Below the pieces are notes generated by a model. The model was not told the DNA's origin and searched no databases. It was given only the letters and a program-made list of their open reading frames with translations. Made by a program: the position numbers and the translations under genes. DNA of 64,000 nucleotides from Pyricularia pennisetigena (lineage: Eukaryota; Ascomycota; Sordariomycetes; Magnaporthales; Pyriculariaceae), in contig NC_043742.1 in NCBI RefSeq assembly GCF_004337985.1, positions 4,515,259 to 4,579,258 on the forward strand. Direction: 5' to 3'. Shown here one piece after another: positions 31,244-44,451 of this stretch (its first letter is position 1; each line of letters opens with the position of its first letter).

Positions 31244-34200
31244 ATGGATAGCTCAACAGCAGCGCTGGCTACGGCTTCAGCTAAGCTGGACGCCGTAGCC
31301 CAGCAGGGCTCCGGCTCATGGATTGGCTTCTTCGCCAACATTATCCTTGGTATCATATCGCTGCTGTACTCTATCCTGTACTCGGTGTTGAAGCTCACCA
31401 CCTTCTCGATCCCCTCTCTGTTGTACACTCTGTTCTCCACGAGCTTAACTGTCACCATGAACGCAACAACACTGTGAGTGTGCAATTTGGATCACAGCTG
31501 CACGTTGTGGTTATCGAAAAAAATAGACTAACAAATTGACTTTTCAGCATGCTCATCATTGCTCTTGTTTTCTCTCTGGTCAGCTGGTTTGTAAGGTACC
31601 GTTACCTCAACATGTATTCACGTCTTCCGCCTGAGCCGCAGAGAAAAGAACCAGATGTGGATCTTTTCCCCGACACACACCCAGGGGGATCGAAACCCGG
31701 CCTTTCGAACTATCTAGACGAGTTCTTGAGTGCAATCAAGATCTTTGGGTACTTGGAGCGTCCTGTCTTTCATGAGCTCACGAGGAGCATGCAAACACGG
31801 AAGCTGATCGCAGGAGAAACCTTCAATCTCGAGGAAGAGAAGGGCTTTTGCATGGTGGTTGATGGGCTTGTCGAGATCTTTGTCAAGTCGGCTCGAACGG
31901 GACAACATCCCGTGGGTGAGAGTTGCTCCATTGATTCTGATGGCAGTGATGAACAGGAGGAATATCAGGCCGGCAATCAACGCTACCAACTATTGACCGA
32001 AGTCCACAACGGCGCACCCATGTCGTCGCTGTTTTCCATCATGTCTTTGTTCACTGAAGACATTAAGCTCAGACATGGCGGAGATGAAGGAGGAGAACCA
32101 ACATCGGCCACCGAGGCTTACACAAGTTCCCGTTATGGTTTGGGCAATGGCTTCTCTGAGCAGCGCGAGTCTACGGTTTCGGTGCCTACAACACCGCAGC
32201 TTGAGAGATCCAATTCACACGGCCCAAACCTACACGATGGTATCGCAAACCCCTCGATCGGAGGACGAGTCCCTGCAAGCATACCACCCATGTCCCTGGA
32301 CCCACCGCTTCAAAGTCGTCCCAAGCGCCCGACTACTTCACGGCACGCAACAACGTCGGTGCACCCTGATATCATTGCACGGGCAACAGTGGATACGACA
32401 ATTGCCATCATTCCTGCCAGTGCGTTCAGGCGTCTGATCCAGATATATCCAAAGTACACAGCCCATATTGTGCACGTGATACTGTCTCGCTTTCAGCGAG
32501 TCACTCTGGCAACAGCATACAACTACCTTGGCCTCACCAGTGAAGTTTTACACATTGAAAAGAGCATGATAGACAATGCAACTTGTCAGCTTCCTAACTT
32601 TTTGCGAGGCGACGCCCTGACACGGCTAAAGGAAAAATTCAACCATGAGCGCGAGCGCATCGGTGAGAAGGATTGCACCAAAGGTATAGCATTACACAAC
32701 TCTTCAACTGGGCGCCGACGTAAGTCCACTGCTTCACTTCGAAAAGAGGCGGCTCTGCATGCAATCACACATGGTCAAAGGCCAAGCTCGGTGACGGCGT
32801 CCCCACCAATGGCGCCGCGAGAGAGTACAAGTAAACATACTTCGAACTCAGGCGACCTCTTGATGAATATTCAGCTTTCACGAAACGGTGGACGCCGCTC
32901 GACAAGCAACATGGAGCCCCTTACCAGACAGCCGACGCTTTCAGGTTCACTGGAAACTGAAGTAATCTCTCCATTGTCACAACGCACATCGAACCCATTC
33001 GAGACACGGCGTCATGCTCATATTTCGCTCAACAAGCGTGAAACGCGTGATGAAGATGGGATATTCCGAGAGTCCATCTTGGAGTGCATGTTCAAGGCTA
33101 TTGGATTAACGGCAAATGGCACTGGGGCTCGCGAACCCGATTCGGCTGATGCATCGCCGCGACTGACCTCTTACGATCAGATTCGCCGGGGTGGCTACTC
33201 ATCCCACAACGCATTCGGGTTCATCGACCCATACGGGGGATCTGTCGACGGTGATGCAGATTCGATCACGTCCGGTGGAACAGGCCCAGGTCTACCTGTC
33301 AATCCCCATGCTCTAGCTCATGACATGAAAGATGAGGTCGAGATCGTGTTTTTTCCCAGCGGCTCAGTTTTGGTGGAGCAGGGCGAGCGCAACCCTGGTC
33401 TCTACTATGTTGTTGACGGCTTCCTTGATGTCTGCATGTCAGCCGCGGACGAATCATCAGGGAATATATTGAAGTCCTCCAAGAACGACTCATCGTTCGA
33501 TATGGGATCATCAAAGCACACTGGACCAGGGAACCACGGACTCTCGTCTGGCAGAAGCCACTTCATGGATGCCAACTTGGGGCGGACCAGCGGCCGTAAG
33601 CGGACGAGCAACGTCCGTCGCAATGTCGCCCTGATCAAGCCTGGCGGCTTGGCAGGGTATGTTGGCAGCATCTCCTCGCATCGTTCATTCATTGATGTTG
33701 TTGCAAAGACGGATGTCTACGTGGGCTTTCTTCCCCGTCAGTCCCTGGAGAGGATTGTTGATCGGTACCCGATTGTCCTACTTACGATGGCAAAGCGTTT
33801 GACAAATCTGCTGCCCAAGTTGATTCTCCACATAGATTTTGCTCTTGAGTGGCTTCAGGTTAACGCTGGCGAAGTCATCTTCCACGGTGGTGAAGAGAGT
33901 GAAGCAATTTATATTGTTCTTAATGGCCGTCTCCGACTTGTCGAGGACCGCCAGGAAGGTGGCGTTGACGTACGCGGCGAATTTGGACAAGGCGAGAGCA
34001 TCGGTGAGCTTGAGGTCTTGACCGAATCGGCCAGATCTGGAACTCTTCATGCAATCAGAAACACGGAGCTGGTCAAGTTCCCACGCACACTGTTCAACAG
34101 CCTCGCACAGGAGCATCCCAACATTACCATCAAGATCTCTAAGATAATAGCGTCAAGGATGAGAAAAGTCGTCGACGATCCCTCGACCTTTGTAGGCAAG

Positions 34201-36081
34201 GAAGGTGCACTAAAAGCCTCGCTTAACAAAAGCTCGTCGACCTTGAACCTTCGAACTGTCGCAATCCTACCTGTTACTTCTGGAGTTCCCGTCGTCGAGT
34301 TTGGAAACCGGTTGATGGGTGCTCTCACTCAAGTAGGCACGCCCAATGGTGCTACCTCGTTGAGCCAGTCCGCCATTCTCAACCATCTAGGTCGGCACGC
34401 CTTCAACAAGATGGGGAAGCTCAAGCTATCTCAGTACCTAGCCGACCTGGAAGAGAAGTATGGACTGGTGATGTATGTTGCAGGTAAGTCATTTAAACAT
34501 TGCGTGAATTTCATGCCCAAAAATTTCAAAACCACCCTCAAGTGCATATGATGAGACATTCAAAACCTCGAAGGCTGCCAGCCTGTGATGGCCAAAATAA
34601 ACTCTAATTTTTTCCTGATTTGCACGTCAATCCTTCATGTTTATACCACGGACTCAGCAATGGACATATCTCTTTTCGCACTGGGGGAAAAAGCGCTAAT
34701 GAGTCTTTTGAACATAGATACCAATGTCAACTCCCCGTGGACGCAGACTTGCATCACCCAGGCCGATTGTATTCTTCTTGTCGGTCTCGCCGAGGGCTCG
34801 CCCGAGATAGGAGAGTACGAGCGATTCATGCTAGGAATGAAGTCGACAGCTCGGAAAGTTTTGGTACTTCTTCATGCCGACCGATATGCCGAGCCTGGAC
34901 TTACCAGGTCGTGGCTGCGGAACCGCATGTGGATCAACGGAGGCCACCACCACGTACAGATGGCTTTCCGCACACAATCTGTACCGATCAACCCCACGGC
35001 CAAGAGGACGGGCCCGAGCTTGAAAGAAAGAGTGCAGATTTTACAGGCCGAGATTCAGAAGTATACCTCCAGGAAGGTTCGGCATAGCCCTTTCTATTCG
35101 CCGGATGCGCCGTTCAAGGGAGACTTCCATCGATTGGCCAGACGCCTCTGTGGCAAGTCTGTTGGCCTTGTCCTCGGAGGGGGTGGTGCAAGGGGCTTAG
35201 CGCACATTGGAATCATTAGGGCCATGGAGGAAAGCGGAATCCCCATCGACATCGTTGGCGGCACATCTATCGGGTCGTTTGTGGGAGCGCTTTATGCAAG
35301 ACATGCTGATGTGGTTCCTATCTTTGGCCTGTCCAAGAAGTTTGCTGGTCGAATGGCAAGCGTGTGGCGTTTCGCTCTCGACTTGACATATCCCTCGGCA
35401 TCGTATACCACTGGCCATGAGTTCAACCGCGGCATCTTCAAGACCTTTGGTAAGGCTCAGATGGAGGACTTTTGGCTTGAGTTTTACTGCAATACGACAA
35501 ACATTAGCAAGAGCAGGCAGGAGATTCACAACAGCGGCTATGCGTGGCGCTATGTTCGGGCGTCGATGTCCCTGGCCGGCTTGCTGCCTCCTCTATGCGA
35601 CGAAGGCAGCATGCTGTTGGATGGAGGATACATTGACAATTTGACCGTTTCACACATGAAATCCCTTGGGGTCGACATCATTTTCGCTGTTGATGTTGGA
35701 TCTCTAGACGACGACGTGCCACAAGCATATGGAGACACTCTTTCGGGCTTGTGGGCCTTCGTCAATCGCTGGAATCCTCTCTCGTCAACGCCCAACCCTC
35801 CGACCTTGGCTGAGATTCAGGCCCGGCTTGCCTACGTCTCAAGTGTGGACGCATTGGAGCGTGCCAAGATGACGCCTGGCTGTGTGTACATGCGGCCTCC
35901 GATAGACGAGTACGGCACTTTGGAGTTTGGCAGGTTTGATGAGATTGTACAAGTCGGTTACAAATACGGCCTAGAATTTTTGCAGAAACTCCGAGACGAG
36001 GGTGCGCTCCCAGTGGTCGAGGAGACAGAGGCCAAAAAGGCGCTGCGCCGTACCATGGCGCCCCGCAGGGCAAGCATTTGA
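31244..36081 (+). CDS. NTE1: Lysophospholipase NTE1 (patatin-like phospholipase)
   Basis: Three exons: 31244-31473, 31548-34483 and 34718-36081, 1509 residues. Intron 1 is 74 nt; intron 2 is 234 nt, long for this window, but the joined [14 protein letters not shown] is continuous in the family. Two N-terminal membrane helices lie at about residues 27-47 and 77-95. Cyclic-nucleotide-binding-like domains follow ([35 protein letters not shown]), separated by long disordered stretches. The patatin domain has GGGGARG at 1209-1215, the GTSIG nucleophile elbow with Ser1239, and the catalytic Asp1357 in DGG. It deacylates phosphatidylcholine to glycerophosphocholine at the ER. Length and domain order match the fungal family fully. 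Confidence 0.97.
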
Positions 36082-36865
36082 GCATAGCGATTCCGCATTA
36101 TATTTAGCAAATGATAACGACTTTTGTCTCATTAACGTTGACTTTAAGTAAACGCAACCTTGGACCCAAGAGCTCGCGCTTTACTTTCCGCGCCAATGAG
36201 GCTTGGCTGGGCGTCTGGCTTCCTAGGACGCTGACTATCTGTAGCCATATCTTGCTTGCCGCAAAGGGCCTCTCGTACGATGGATCTGCAGTCTTGTTGA
36301 AGCGAAAGCTTGTTTGTTGACTGGTAGTATGAATCTACAAGCATCTTGTTTGGAGTAGATTGCTTCTGATGACGTCAGTTTGGGGCCTGGTCAAGATTCT
36401 GATGCATCTTGAAGGAAACTCTAGGTCTAGCACCAATGCAGCCCTGCTGATGGGCAAGCTGGTGGATACTTAATTCTGATCAGCCTCAGTCGCAATCGGC
36501 CAGATGGTAAAGTTGTGACAACGTGGCGCCCGTAAACGGATCATGGCTACCTGCGTCTGGCTTGCCTCCCTGAGGCTAGATCGGATACCCAGCCTATTAT
36601 GAAGTAAGAGATAAGTATAGCAGCCTGCTTTATGCAAGTCCTCCTGACGTCGACCAGAAGAAGCCCGCGTGTTATAGTCGAGCAATGAAAACCCCCCCTG
36701 TCGTTCGCTGTTACTCAATATCAAGCAATCAGAAAGGTTTGGGTCCTTTGATGGCCCATCCTTGCCCATCATTGTCCAAGACCATCAAACCACTAAAAAT
36801 AACAAATAAATAAAAAAATACATATACTTTCTTGAAAAAAAAAAAGCCATAGCCGAAGAAAAGAG
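36082..36865. other. Intergenic region after NTE1
   Basis: NTE1 3' flank and the region upstream of the small candidate gene at 36866. No gene or strong repeat is seen. Confidence 0.55.
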
Positions 36866-37336
36866 ATGGGTAGGCTTCTCCCACTCGACCCATGGCCGTC
36901 CAGGGCCGATCCCGAGGCCCGCTCCACGCGCAAGGAGATTGAAAAGTCCAGCACGGGCTTCAGCTGGACGACGGCGGCGGTCCTTGGCCTCATCGGCGTC
37001 ACGATGCTCATCAACGTCGAGAAGAGCGTCGAGAAGTGCGAGCAGCGGCACCAGCGCAGGGCGAATTGGGACAGGTACCGAGAAGACGGCGGCGGCGCAG
37101 GGGGTCGGGGCCGGGACCGGGACCGAGACCGGAGCCGGACTCGGGCCAGCACTGCGACGCCTGCCAGGACCCGGGCTCCGAGTCCAAGACGTCAAAGGAG
37201 CTTCAGTCGACTCAGGCCCAAGTCGGTCGTCGTTGAGGAATCGTCCGATTCTGGGCCGAAGCAGACGCAGCGCCGCGAGGGCCAAGATGGTTCACCTGCC
37301 AGGGGCAGGGGAAGGAGCAGAACCCCCAGGTGGTGA
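36866..37336 (+). CDS. Small protein with one membrane helix and an Arg-rich tail (candidate)
   Basis: Uninterrupted frame of 156 residues from an ATG at 36866. After a Pro/Arg start there is a clean hydrophobic helix, FSWTTAAVLGLIGVTMLI (about residues 32-49), flanked by charges. A short NVEKSVEKCEQRH amphipathic segment follows. The rest is a disordered Arg/Asp/Ser/Pro tail with RD repeats. The frame is GC-rich and third positions favour C/G, like its neighbours, which supports coding. A longer antisense frame across the same bases (36785-37285) is low-complexity and lacks a start-region motif. I do not recognise a family; a single-pass anchored protein is the most that can be said. Confidence 0.5.
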   Translation: MGRLLPLDPWPSRADPEARSTRKEIEKSSTGFSWTTAAVLGLIGVTMLINVEKSVEKCEQRHQRRANWDRYREDGGGAGGRGRDRDRDRSRTRASTATPARTRAPSPRRQRSFSRLRPKSVVVEESSDSGPKQTQRREGQDGSPARGRGRSRTPRW

Positions 37337-38286
37337 CAAGAGCAGACAGAGTTGGTCGTGTCGACGATCAGAAAGCTGACTACGGTGGCCTGCAATTTGG
37401 TCGCTCAAGTTCCATATATTAATTTAGATTTATCGTGCATACCAATGGGCATAAAGCAGATAAATCATAGTTCAGATGCACTCGGTTCATGTGAAGATGC
37501 ACCAAGACGGAGTAAGCCCATCAGAAGCAGCCCCTTTGCTGCTCCTCTTCTATGCGAACACATTCAATATTATAGCACCGATGTTGTAATCATCGAGAAT
37601 CATGTATGTCTATTCATCCGCACACATGAGCACGGGTACTTCGTCCTATGTGTCTATTTGGTTTTATCGGGCATCCCAAGAAAACCTTGGTCCGGCCGTT
37701 CGCCGTAATCTCGTATAGTCCCCGCCCCGAAACCATTTCCCATTCGACCGAAGGAACAGGCAGGCTCCTGTCTAAACACTAAAAATAACGCTGCAGTATC
37801 AAATATGTCCCAAAAGTTCGTGGTAAGAGGATGATAAAATCGATTTCGTCCAAAGTCACTCGAGGTACCGGTTCCTCGGTATTCCAAAATGAATCGAAAA
37901 CCCTCCTCAGTTTTTCACAGTACCCAAGGCCCAAGAAGAAAGACGGTAAAGCTAAACATACACCGCGAGGTGTGCCATGCGATCGGTCGCGGGACAGACG
38001 CAAATATTGGTATCAAATAGTGCCCAAGAACGCCTGAAAAAAAGAGAAATTGTGAAAGAAAAAGGAAAAGGAGAAAGAAAACAAGCTATGTCCTTTCGCA
38101 TTGGTTAATCATATGCGAAAGGGGCGCCTTTAACCGCATACATGACAAATGTGTATGAAGAGACAGCAGGTAAAAAGGGGAGGAAAAGAAGAAAGCAGAT
38201 CGTAATCGGTCGTCACAGTTGCGCTTTTGGTGCTGTGTTCCATGATTCGTGCGTTGATTATTCAATGTTGTTGACATCCACTGCAC
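37337..38286. other. Intergenic region between convergent gene ends
   Basis: Between the small candidate gene and the 3' end of the SYLF gene. A-rich patches occur near 38038-38085. No gene is supported. Confidence 0.55.
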
Positions 38287-40601
38287 CTACAAGACTTGAA
38301 TGGTGCCAGTGTTGAGATTAGGGGTGAGTTTCAGTTCGCCGTGGCGACCAAAGCTGTCTGTTGTTTGATGAACATGTTCGTCTGGTCGAGGCGTGCGAGG
38401 CTCTCCGAGGAACTCTTCGTCAACAGAGCTGGTGTCGTTCATGCAAGACGCTTTGGGTGTGGCTGGGTCGACCTGTGTGGGGAAGTACACCGAAGACGAG
38501 TTTCGTTGGTGAGACCTAGGAGGTGTGCTGAGGTGCAAAGTTGATTTTGGTGTTCTATTGACCTCCGTGTCGTCAAATGAAGATCGGGCTGGGCTTTGAG
38601 GGTAAGCTACGTTCACATCAATGTCGTTCTGGCTGGCATTTGATGATCGTGCGGGATTCCTAGCCGGCAAGCTAGGCACATGACGCTTGGGAATGGTGAC
38701 CAAAGCCCCCTTGGCCGAGACTACCTGCGCGGCCTGTCTCGCCATTATCACGGCGCGAGTCGGCTGGGCAGTTGCGGCTACTTCATAGATGATGGGTTCT
38801 TCATCATCTGACTCGTCATCTTCGTCATCCGCGTCGCCGTCCCGGTCCTCCTCGTCCTCGGGCAGCATAATTGAGGCGGCGTACTCTACTGCACCGTTAG
38901 AGTTGTTGGATGTGGGTGGCTGCACAGCCTGGACTGTTGTCGGCGCAGACGGCTCAGCGAGCTGTCCGAAGCGGAAACTAAAGCTTTCCAGAGGGCTCAT
39001 ATCGATCTTGGTGTAGTCGATCTCTTCTGGCTCCTCGGCCACAGAGGGTGGCTTTGGCGAGGTATATTTCTTCAAATCGCTATGGCTAGGGCTGGGTGAT
39101 GTCCTGGCAGACTCCCCCAGATCCGTCTGCGTGAAGGCGTCCGTCATTGATGTCGCCTGTGTCCTGCTCGACATGTAGCTTCCCCTGTTGCTGCGGCTGA
39201 CAAATGTATCCATACTCTGGCGTTGGGAATTGCTGGAGATCGGGCTCGCGGGAGTGGGACAGTAGTCAAAGTTTGTGCTAGCTGGGCGATTGTTGGCCCC
39301 GGCCTCTCGGATTTCGAGTCCGGCCATTTCCAAGGCGATTATGCCGAAAGGATCCGGGTCGTCGACGTCAGGGAGACCAAAATTCGGCTTTATCGGGGAT
39401 ATTGGTGTGCCTGTTGGTGATTCGATTGTGGCATCGCCAGGCGCTGGCTGCTGGGACAAAGCCTGCATGATGCGTACGTCGTAGTCGGTACGGCCTTCGG
39501 CAGCCTTAATGGCCTCGAACAGAGGTGAGATCTCGGGGATCTCTTTCCTCACATTTCCTGCCAGGATGTCTGGGATCTGGACGCCGGCACCATAGAATTT
39601 CTCGTTCTCGTTGCCCCGCTCAGTCACCAGAGAGCCGTCGAGCTGCACCGCGCGGTGCTGGCCTCTAGCCTTCAAATAGGTTAACACACTATTGTCAAGT
39701 TCCTTCCATCTAGCGTCATTCTCCAACAAGCCCACTGGAACGACGGGGCCTACGGTAAGGCCCAGATCGGCTCCCAGCATAACCTTGGAGCGGGTAAACA
39801 TCTCCAGGGCGGCGAAGCTGTTGATGACCAGAACGCAGTCGTAAATATCGACGCCAACGACGAAGCCCAAAGCTGCCGTGTGGAGAAGGATGCCCGAAGG
39901 AGGTGACCAGGTTCCGTCGGCCTTACGCGCAATCAAAATTCCGGATCCTCCGGAACCAGACATCCATAGACCCGATCGCATGCATGAGAAAATGGCCAGG
40001 CCAGCGGCTTTTTGTATGATTCTTGGCGGTACTTTCTTCATTATCTGGACTTGACTTGTGGAAATCGACGTTTCTGATAGTGGTAATGGCAACGGGTTGG
40101 CCAGTTCGGCGCCGGCGTCCGACTCGTATGAAAGAAATCCATCAGCTATGTGGCGGGGGAGGCGTTCTGGTTAGCTCCAAGGCCCTCGTACTATGCCTTT
40201 TGACTACGCTGCCGTTGAATTACGCCAGGGAAGTGCGGGCGACAGGCCATCAATGGGATCGACTTACTGCAGAAAGACTTCAATATAAGAGCGGCCTTCT
40301 CGCACTCCCTCTCGAGGCTACTCGGCCAGTAGTTCTCCTTTCCATACTTGGAGATGACAGCTTGTGTTGTTGCTGTCGCCGCGGCCGTTGGTGATGCAGT
40401 GGAGTGTGTAGAGGTGCTACCCGATATGCGAGATGGCGTGATTCTATCAGCCCAGCCAAAGACCCTCCCGAAGGCGCTTGAGTTACTGCTGTGGCTATTC
40501 TTGGGAGAGGGAGAATTGGCAGTACTGCTGCTGCTCCTGTTCCTGCCGTCAACCGACCTGGTGCGCTCCCAGGTCGGTAGCAACGAGGATACTCGTTGCA
40601 T
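38287..40601 (-). CDS. SYLF (Ysc84-like) domain protein without SH3
   Basis: Model: exons 40601-40268 and 40145-38287, 730 residues. Intron 40146-40267 (122 nt) has donor GTAAGT and acceptor ACATAG in phase 1, restoring SFCTDGFLSYESDAG. The N-terminus MQRVSSLLPTWERTR begins the fungal conserved block; 15 further in-frame residues upstream are possible. The SYLF domain covers about 85-310: KECEKAA-like helix, IPPRIIQKAAGLAIF, MSGSGGSGILIARK, ALGFVVGVDIYDCVLVIN and MLGADLGLTVGPV. In Ysc84/SH3YL1 this domain binds phosphoinositides and actin at endocytic sites. Those proteins end in an SH3 domain. Here the C-terminal half is disordered with an acidic run (DEDDESDDEE) and no SH3 is visible. The role in membrane-actin coupling is by family only. 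Confidence 0.88.
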
Positions 40602-40683
40602 GATGGTATTCAGCAGTATGAGAGCACTGCGAGCTGCTGCTCTCAACCGTGTTTACGGCATGCGCAGAAGTGATGATCGGTGG

Positions 40684-40711
40684 TTCGTTCGTTCGTTCGT
40701 TCGTTCGTTCG
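40684..40711. repeat. TTCG tetranucleotide microsatellite, 7 units
   Basis: Seven perfect TTCG units beginning 83 bases upstream of the SYLF gene start codon, so probably in its 5' UTR or core promoter. Confidence 0.95.
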
Positions 40712-43700
40712 TATATGAATTGTAATGGGTCAGGACGGTGGCGCAAAGGGCGTCGTCAGTCTGCAAGCCCTAAATCGTAGCCTTGGTGTTGGGCGTCTTT
40801 TAGGCTCTGTTTTGTTTCTTTATCTTTTTTTGGATTCCCTGCAAACGCCCTAATTTCGTTACCAAACAGCAAAGCGCTGTTTGTGACGAAACTACCTGCG
40901 CACCAATTAGGTACCTAAGTACCTTACTAGATTGGTAGAGGTAGGGTTCCCAAACTAGGAAACCAAGAGGAAAAAAATGACGAAAAGAAAAAGAAAACAA
41001 AAAAAAAAGAGTGACAAAATTAGGAATTACGGGAGTGACCAAACAGAAGATCTAACAAAAGATCAAGAATTTGGAAGCTCGCCGGCCACGACCAAGGTAC
41101 GGTAGGTAGGTACTTTAGCTGACAATTTAGCAAAGCAAAGCAAAGCAATTCATTCAATTCCAGGATGGCCCTGGCGGAGTCCTGGTGACGTGGGTGATGA
41201 CCGCACTGCCGAGTGAGCAGCACCAAACCATGCAAGTTTAATGGGAGCAGGTAAGAACGACCTGTAGTTTCGGTGGGGCTCAAGCAACTGAATCTGATTA
41301 GAGTGGTATTATGTGGGACCAGTGGGTGGGGTCGAGGCGCGTCGGTGGACTAGACTTTCACTTGCAGCCGACGATGATGGACCGGGCGGGCTTTTTTGCT
41401 CATGCACTGCAGCCAGTCAGTTGGGTGGGTTGGTTTTGGAGGCTTTGTGGACGGGGGGTCCCGCTGACCTACACCAGAGTTACTGCATGTAGTAATACAA
41501 GACAGCAGAGCCGGTCTCACGGCCTTGTCAGTCGAACGTAACGACCAAGTTTGTGCAGCAAAAGAGCGCTGACATAAATTGTGTGTTGCTTTGGGGGTTT
41601 GTCAAGTCACTCGGGAGCGTCAGTGCCAATGTGAGTGTGACACCAGATTGACGAGTGAGCTTGCTGCGGAGGTTGTTTTTGATTTTTTTGTTCTTTTGTC
41701 GTTCCGACCAAAGGAAGGTCCAGCCAGATTGACGTGCTATTTTTTTTTTCCTTTGCGTCTTGATGATGTTGTTATGATGCTGATGTGGACGACGATGGTT
41801 GGTTGGTCTTGGCAGCCAAGAAAAGGTACAAACGGCAAGGTACCAAAAAGGGGATGCAGTACGTCGTGCGTCTGGCTGACTGCCTTTCCAGGTCGTTATG
41901 GGCAAATCAATTATTATAAGCGCGGCCGAATGTGCTTGCGCCTGCAGTCTGCAGGACAGTATGCAACCAATGGAAGCGATCAACAAAATCGACCAGCGCG
42001 GGCCGGACGGGCTAGTGACAATTCCTTGGAAGTCGGGCTGGGATAAATGTAGGCGGACAAATCGGGCGTTTTGTTGCGTTGACGTTCGGGCTGAGGCGTC
42101 GTGGTCGATTCACGGTTGGCTGTTCGGATATGTGCTAGTTGTGTAAGTAGTTGGGCGGCCAGTGATCATTGGTATTCGTTAGGTTGTCCTCGTTTGTAAG
42201 TGGAGGCTCAGTTTTGTTTTGTTTTCCGCTTCCTGGCTCTGATCGTTCCTTGACACCGGCGTCGCTAGTGCAGAGCGAGTCAAAGAGAAAAAGAAAAAAA
42301 AGAGAGAAAAAAAAAAGCTATACCGTGCAAGTGTTGGTCGAGTCTTTTGCCCAACAAGGGATCTAGTTCTGGGGAAAGGGAGAGAGAACAAAGGAGGGAG
42401 GCGAGATTGGGATTTCTGCCAGCAAACGGCTCTCTGTTAATATTACGAGTCACAAGGCGCACAATGTACAGGGAAAAATTGGCCGACAAGAAGCAAAGCC
42501 GTAATTCAGGCAAGGCGTCAGGGGATAAAAGCAAATAGACTCCAGGCCGAGCTTTAATCGGCCAATAGTTGCGCAATCATATATCCTGTATGAGATGATT
42601 CGAACAGCTCCAAAAGCAAAGCATTCGTCTGGAATGATGCTGTTACTCGCCAGCTGTGCCATTCCAGTCTCAAAGTCGCCTCGCCTCACAGCCTGGTGTC
42701 TGGGCTGGGAGGCAGGTTCAGTTGATTTCTTCCTCTCTTTTTGTTCTCTGATACTTTCTTCTGCATGTCGCTATCCCACATGCCCACCTCCTCTTTCTCC
42801 TGAGCCACATCCTCCTCTTGTTTGCCTCTCCATCTCATCTATAGCAGGGGGTGTTAATCAAACATATGTTGAGGCGGAGTTCTTGCAGGCCGCGTACGAG
42901 CTCCCTATCTGAATCCCATCCCATCCTCATTCATCTCTTCTTCTCTAGCTTGCTAGCTGGCCATGGTTCTCAGCTTGACCGACCCGGATGACCCTGCGAG
43001 GCGACGTTTGAAAGGTAAAGACCGATCACTGGTGTTTCTCCCAGTCCCGTCGCCATGTCTTCTTGTCACGAACAAGGTAAAATTACCTAAAGATTCGGCC
43101 AGAAAGTTCACCACCTGTGATTGGCTGCCATGATGATCAATTTTCGCCCGGATGCGCACGTACGGGTTCCTGCTTTTTTTTTTGTGACAAATCTTGAAGC
43201 GATGGCGTTTTTTTTTTCTTCTATTTTTTTTTATTCCCTTTGTTCTGATTCGAGTATGGTAGTGTTAGACTGCTCAGACATTGAAAGTCCCTCCTACTTG
43301 TTTGCCCCCACCCTCGGTAGTGTGTTGGTTTCTTTTGCTTCCCAGCCAAAGTGAGATTTGAGTGGGGGCTCAGAAACAGCTTCGTGCACAAGTCCACAAT
43401 ACCCTGCCTCTACTGCTAATGTTTGCCTTGTGGAGCTGGCGGGAGTCAGCCCCAGGCTTGCTTCCATGCGTGGTTATATTATTGGCGAGCGGAAACATTA
43501 TTTACTTTGACTGGGCACCTCGGATTTCTGCACAGGAACATGATTATCTGCACGCAATTAATGATCGATGTTCTCAAGTTTAAATCTGCTGCAGATCATA
43601 TTACTATAAGGAGTAGCATTACTATCCTATCCACCTTCCCTGAGTAATTCACAGGAAACACATCCATCCACCAGTGCCAGATATTGAATGGAGAACTGGG

Positions 43701-44451
43701 TACTGTTTGTTGTCCGAGTGGCTTGGGTGGATGAGTGCAAATAGTTTCGCCCATCAACATTTTCCTTGCCAGGGGCAGATCGGGGATTCGCGAAGGGCAT
43801 TCCTCGGTCCCACACAAACACCACCACACCATTACCCAATTGATGTTCGGAACACACCCTCCCTGGCTCAACCCATCCCGTCGGAGCGGACAAGTTCCCG
43901 GCAACCGAGAGAAAACAAGGCGGGAGATGTAAGGAGAGACCCCTGAGGGTCGGGAAGGATGCTTTTTTTTCTCTCTCTCTAATTGTAGTGAGATGAAAAC
44001 AAGAACCAGCGAGGCGCAGAAGAGGAAACATTTTGCAGTTGTCGTCATTGAGGAATTAGTAATCGACCCCTGCGCAATACGAAGTTAATGGTCGATTCAG
44101 CAATACAAAAGGGGGCTAAAGGGAAACGGCAGAGGCGAAAAAGAAAACGGAATAGTAAAAAGACAGAAAAAAGCAAGGTAGCAAACGAAAACTCTGTAAG
44201 ATTTCCCGTGTCATTATCGTCTACGTACTTAGGCAGCACTGCACTCCGTAGACCGTGTTTTAGCTAACCATCCATACCGAAACCCTCCCGATCCCAAAGA
44301 AAACACTACAAACGCGTATCATAGTGAAAACCGCGAAATCAATCACCATCTCAGCCAATTGCTGTGTACCTGATTATCCGCTCGTGTCATCCCTCAAACT
44401 TGACAAACGCTTCAAATCTCCAGACCGGAGCCGCGTTTAATCAAAACATTA

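Noticed and set aside
36785..37285. Minus-strand frame of 166 codons opposite the small candidate gene
   Set aside because: Low-complexity Pro/Ala-rich and hydrophobic end come from the Arg-rich coding on the plus strand and an A-rich flank; the plus-strand frame has a better-formed helix and charge pattern.
41579..42046. Plus-strand frame of 155 codons in the gene-free region
   Set aside because: Cys- and Trp-rich random-looking composition, overlapped by an equal-sized frame on the other strand.
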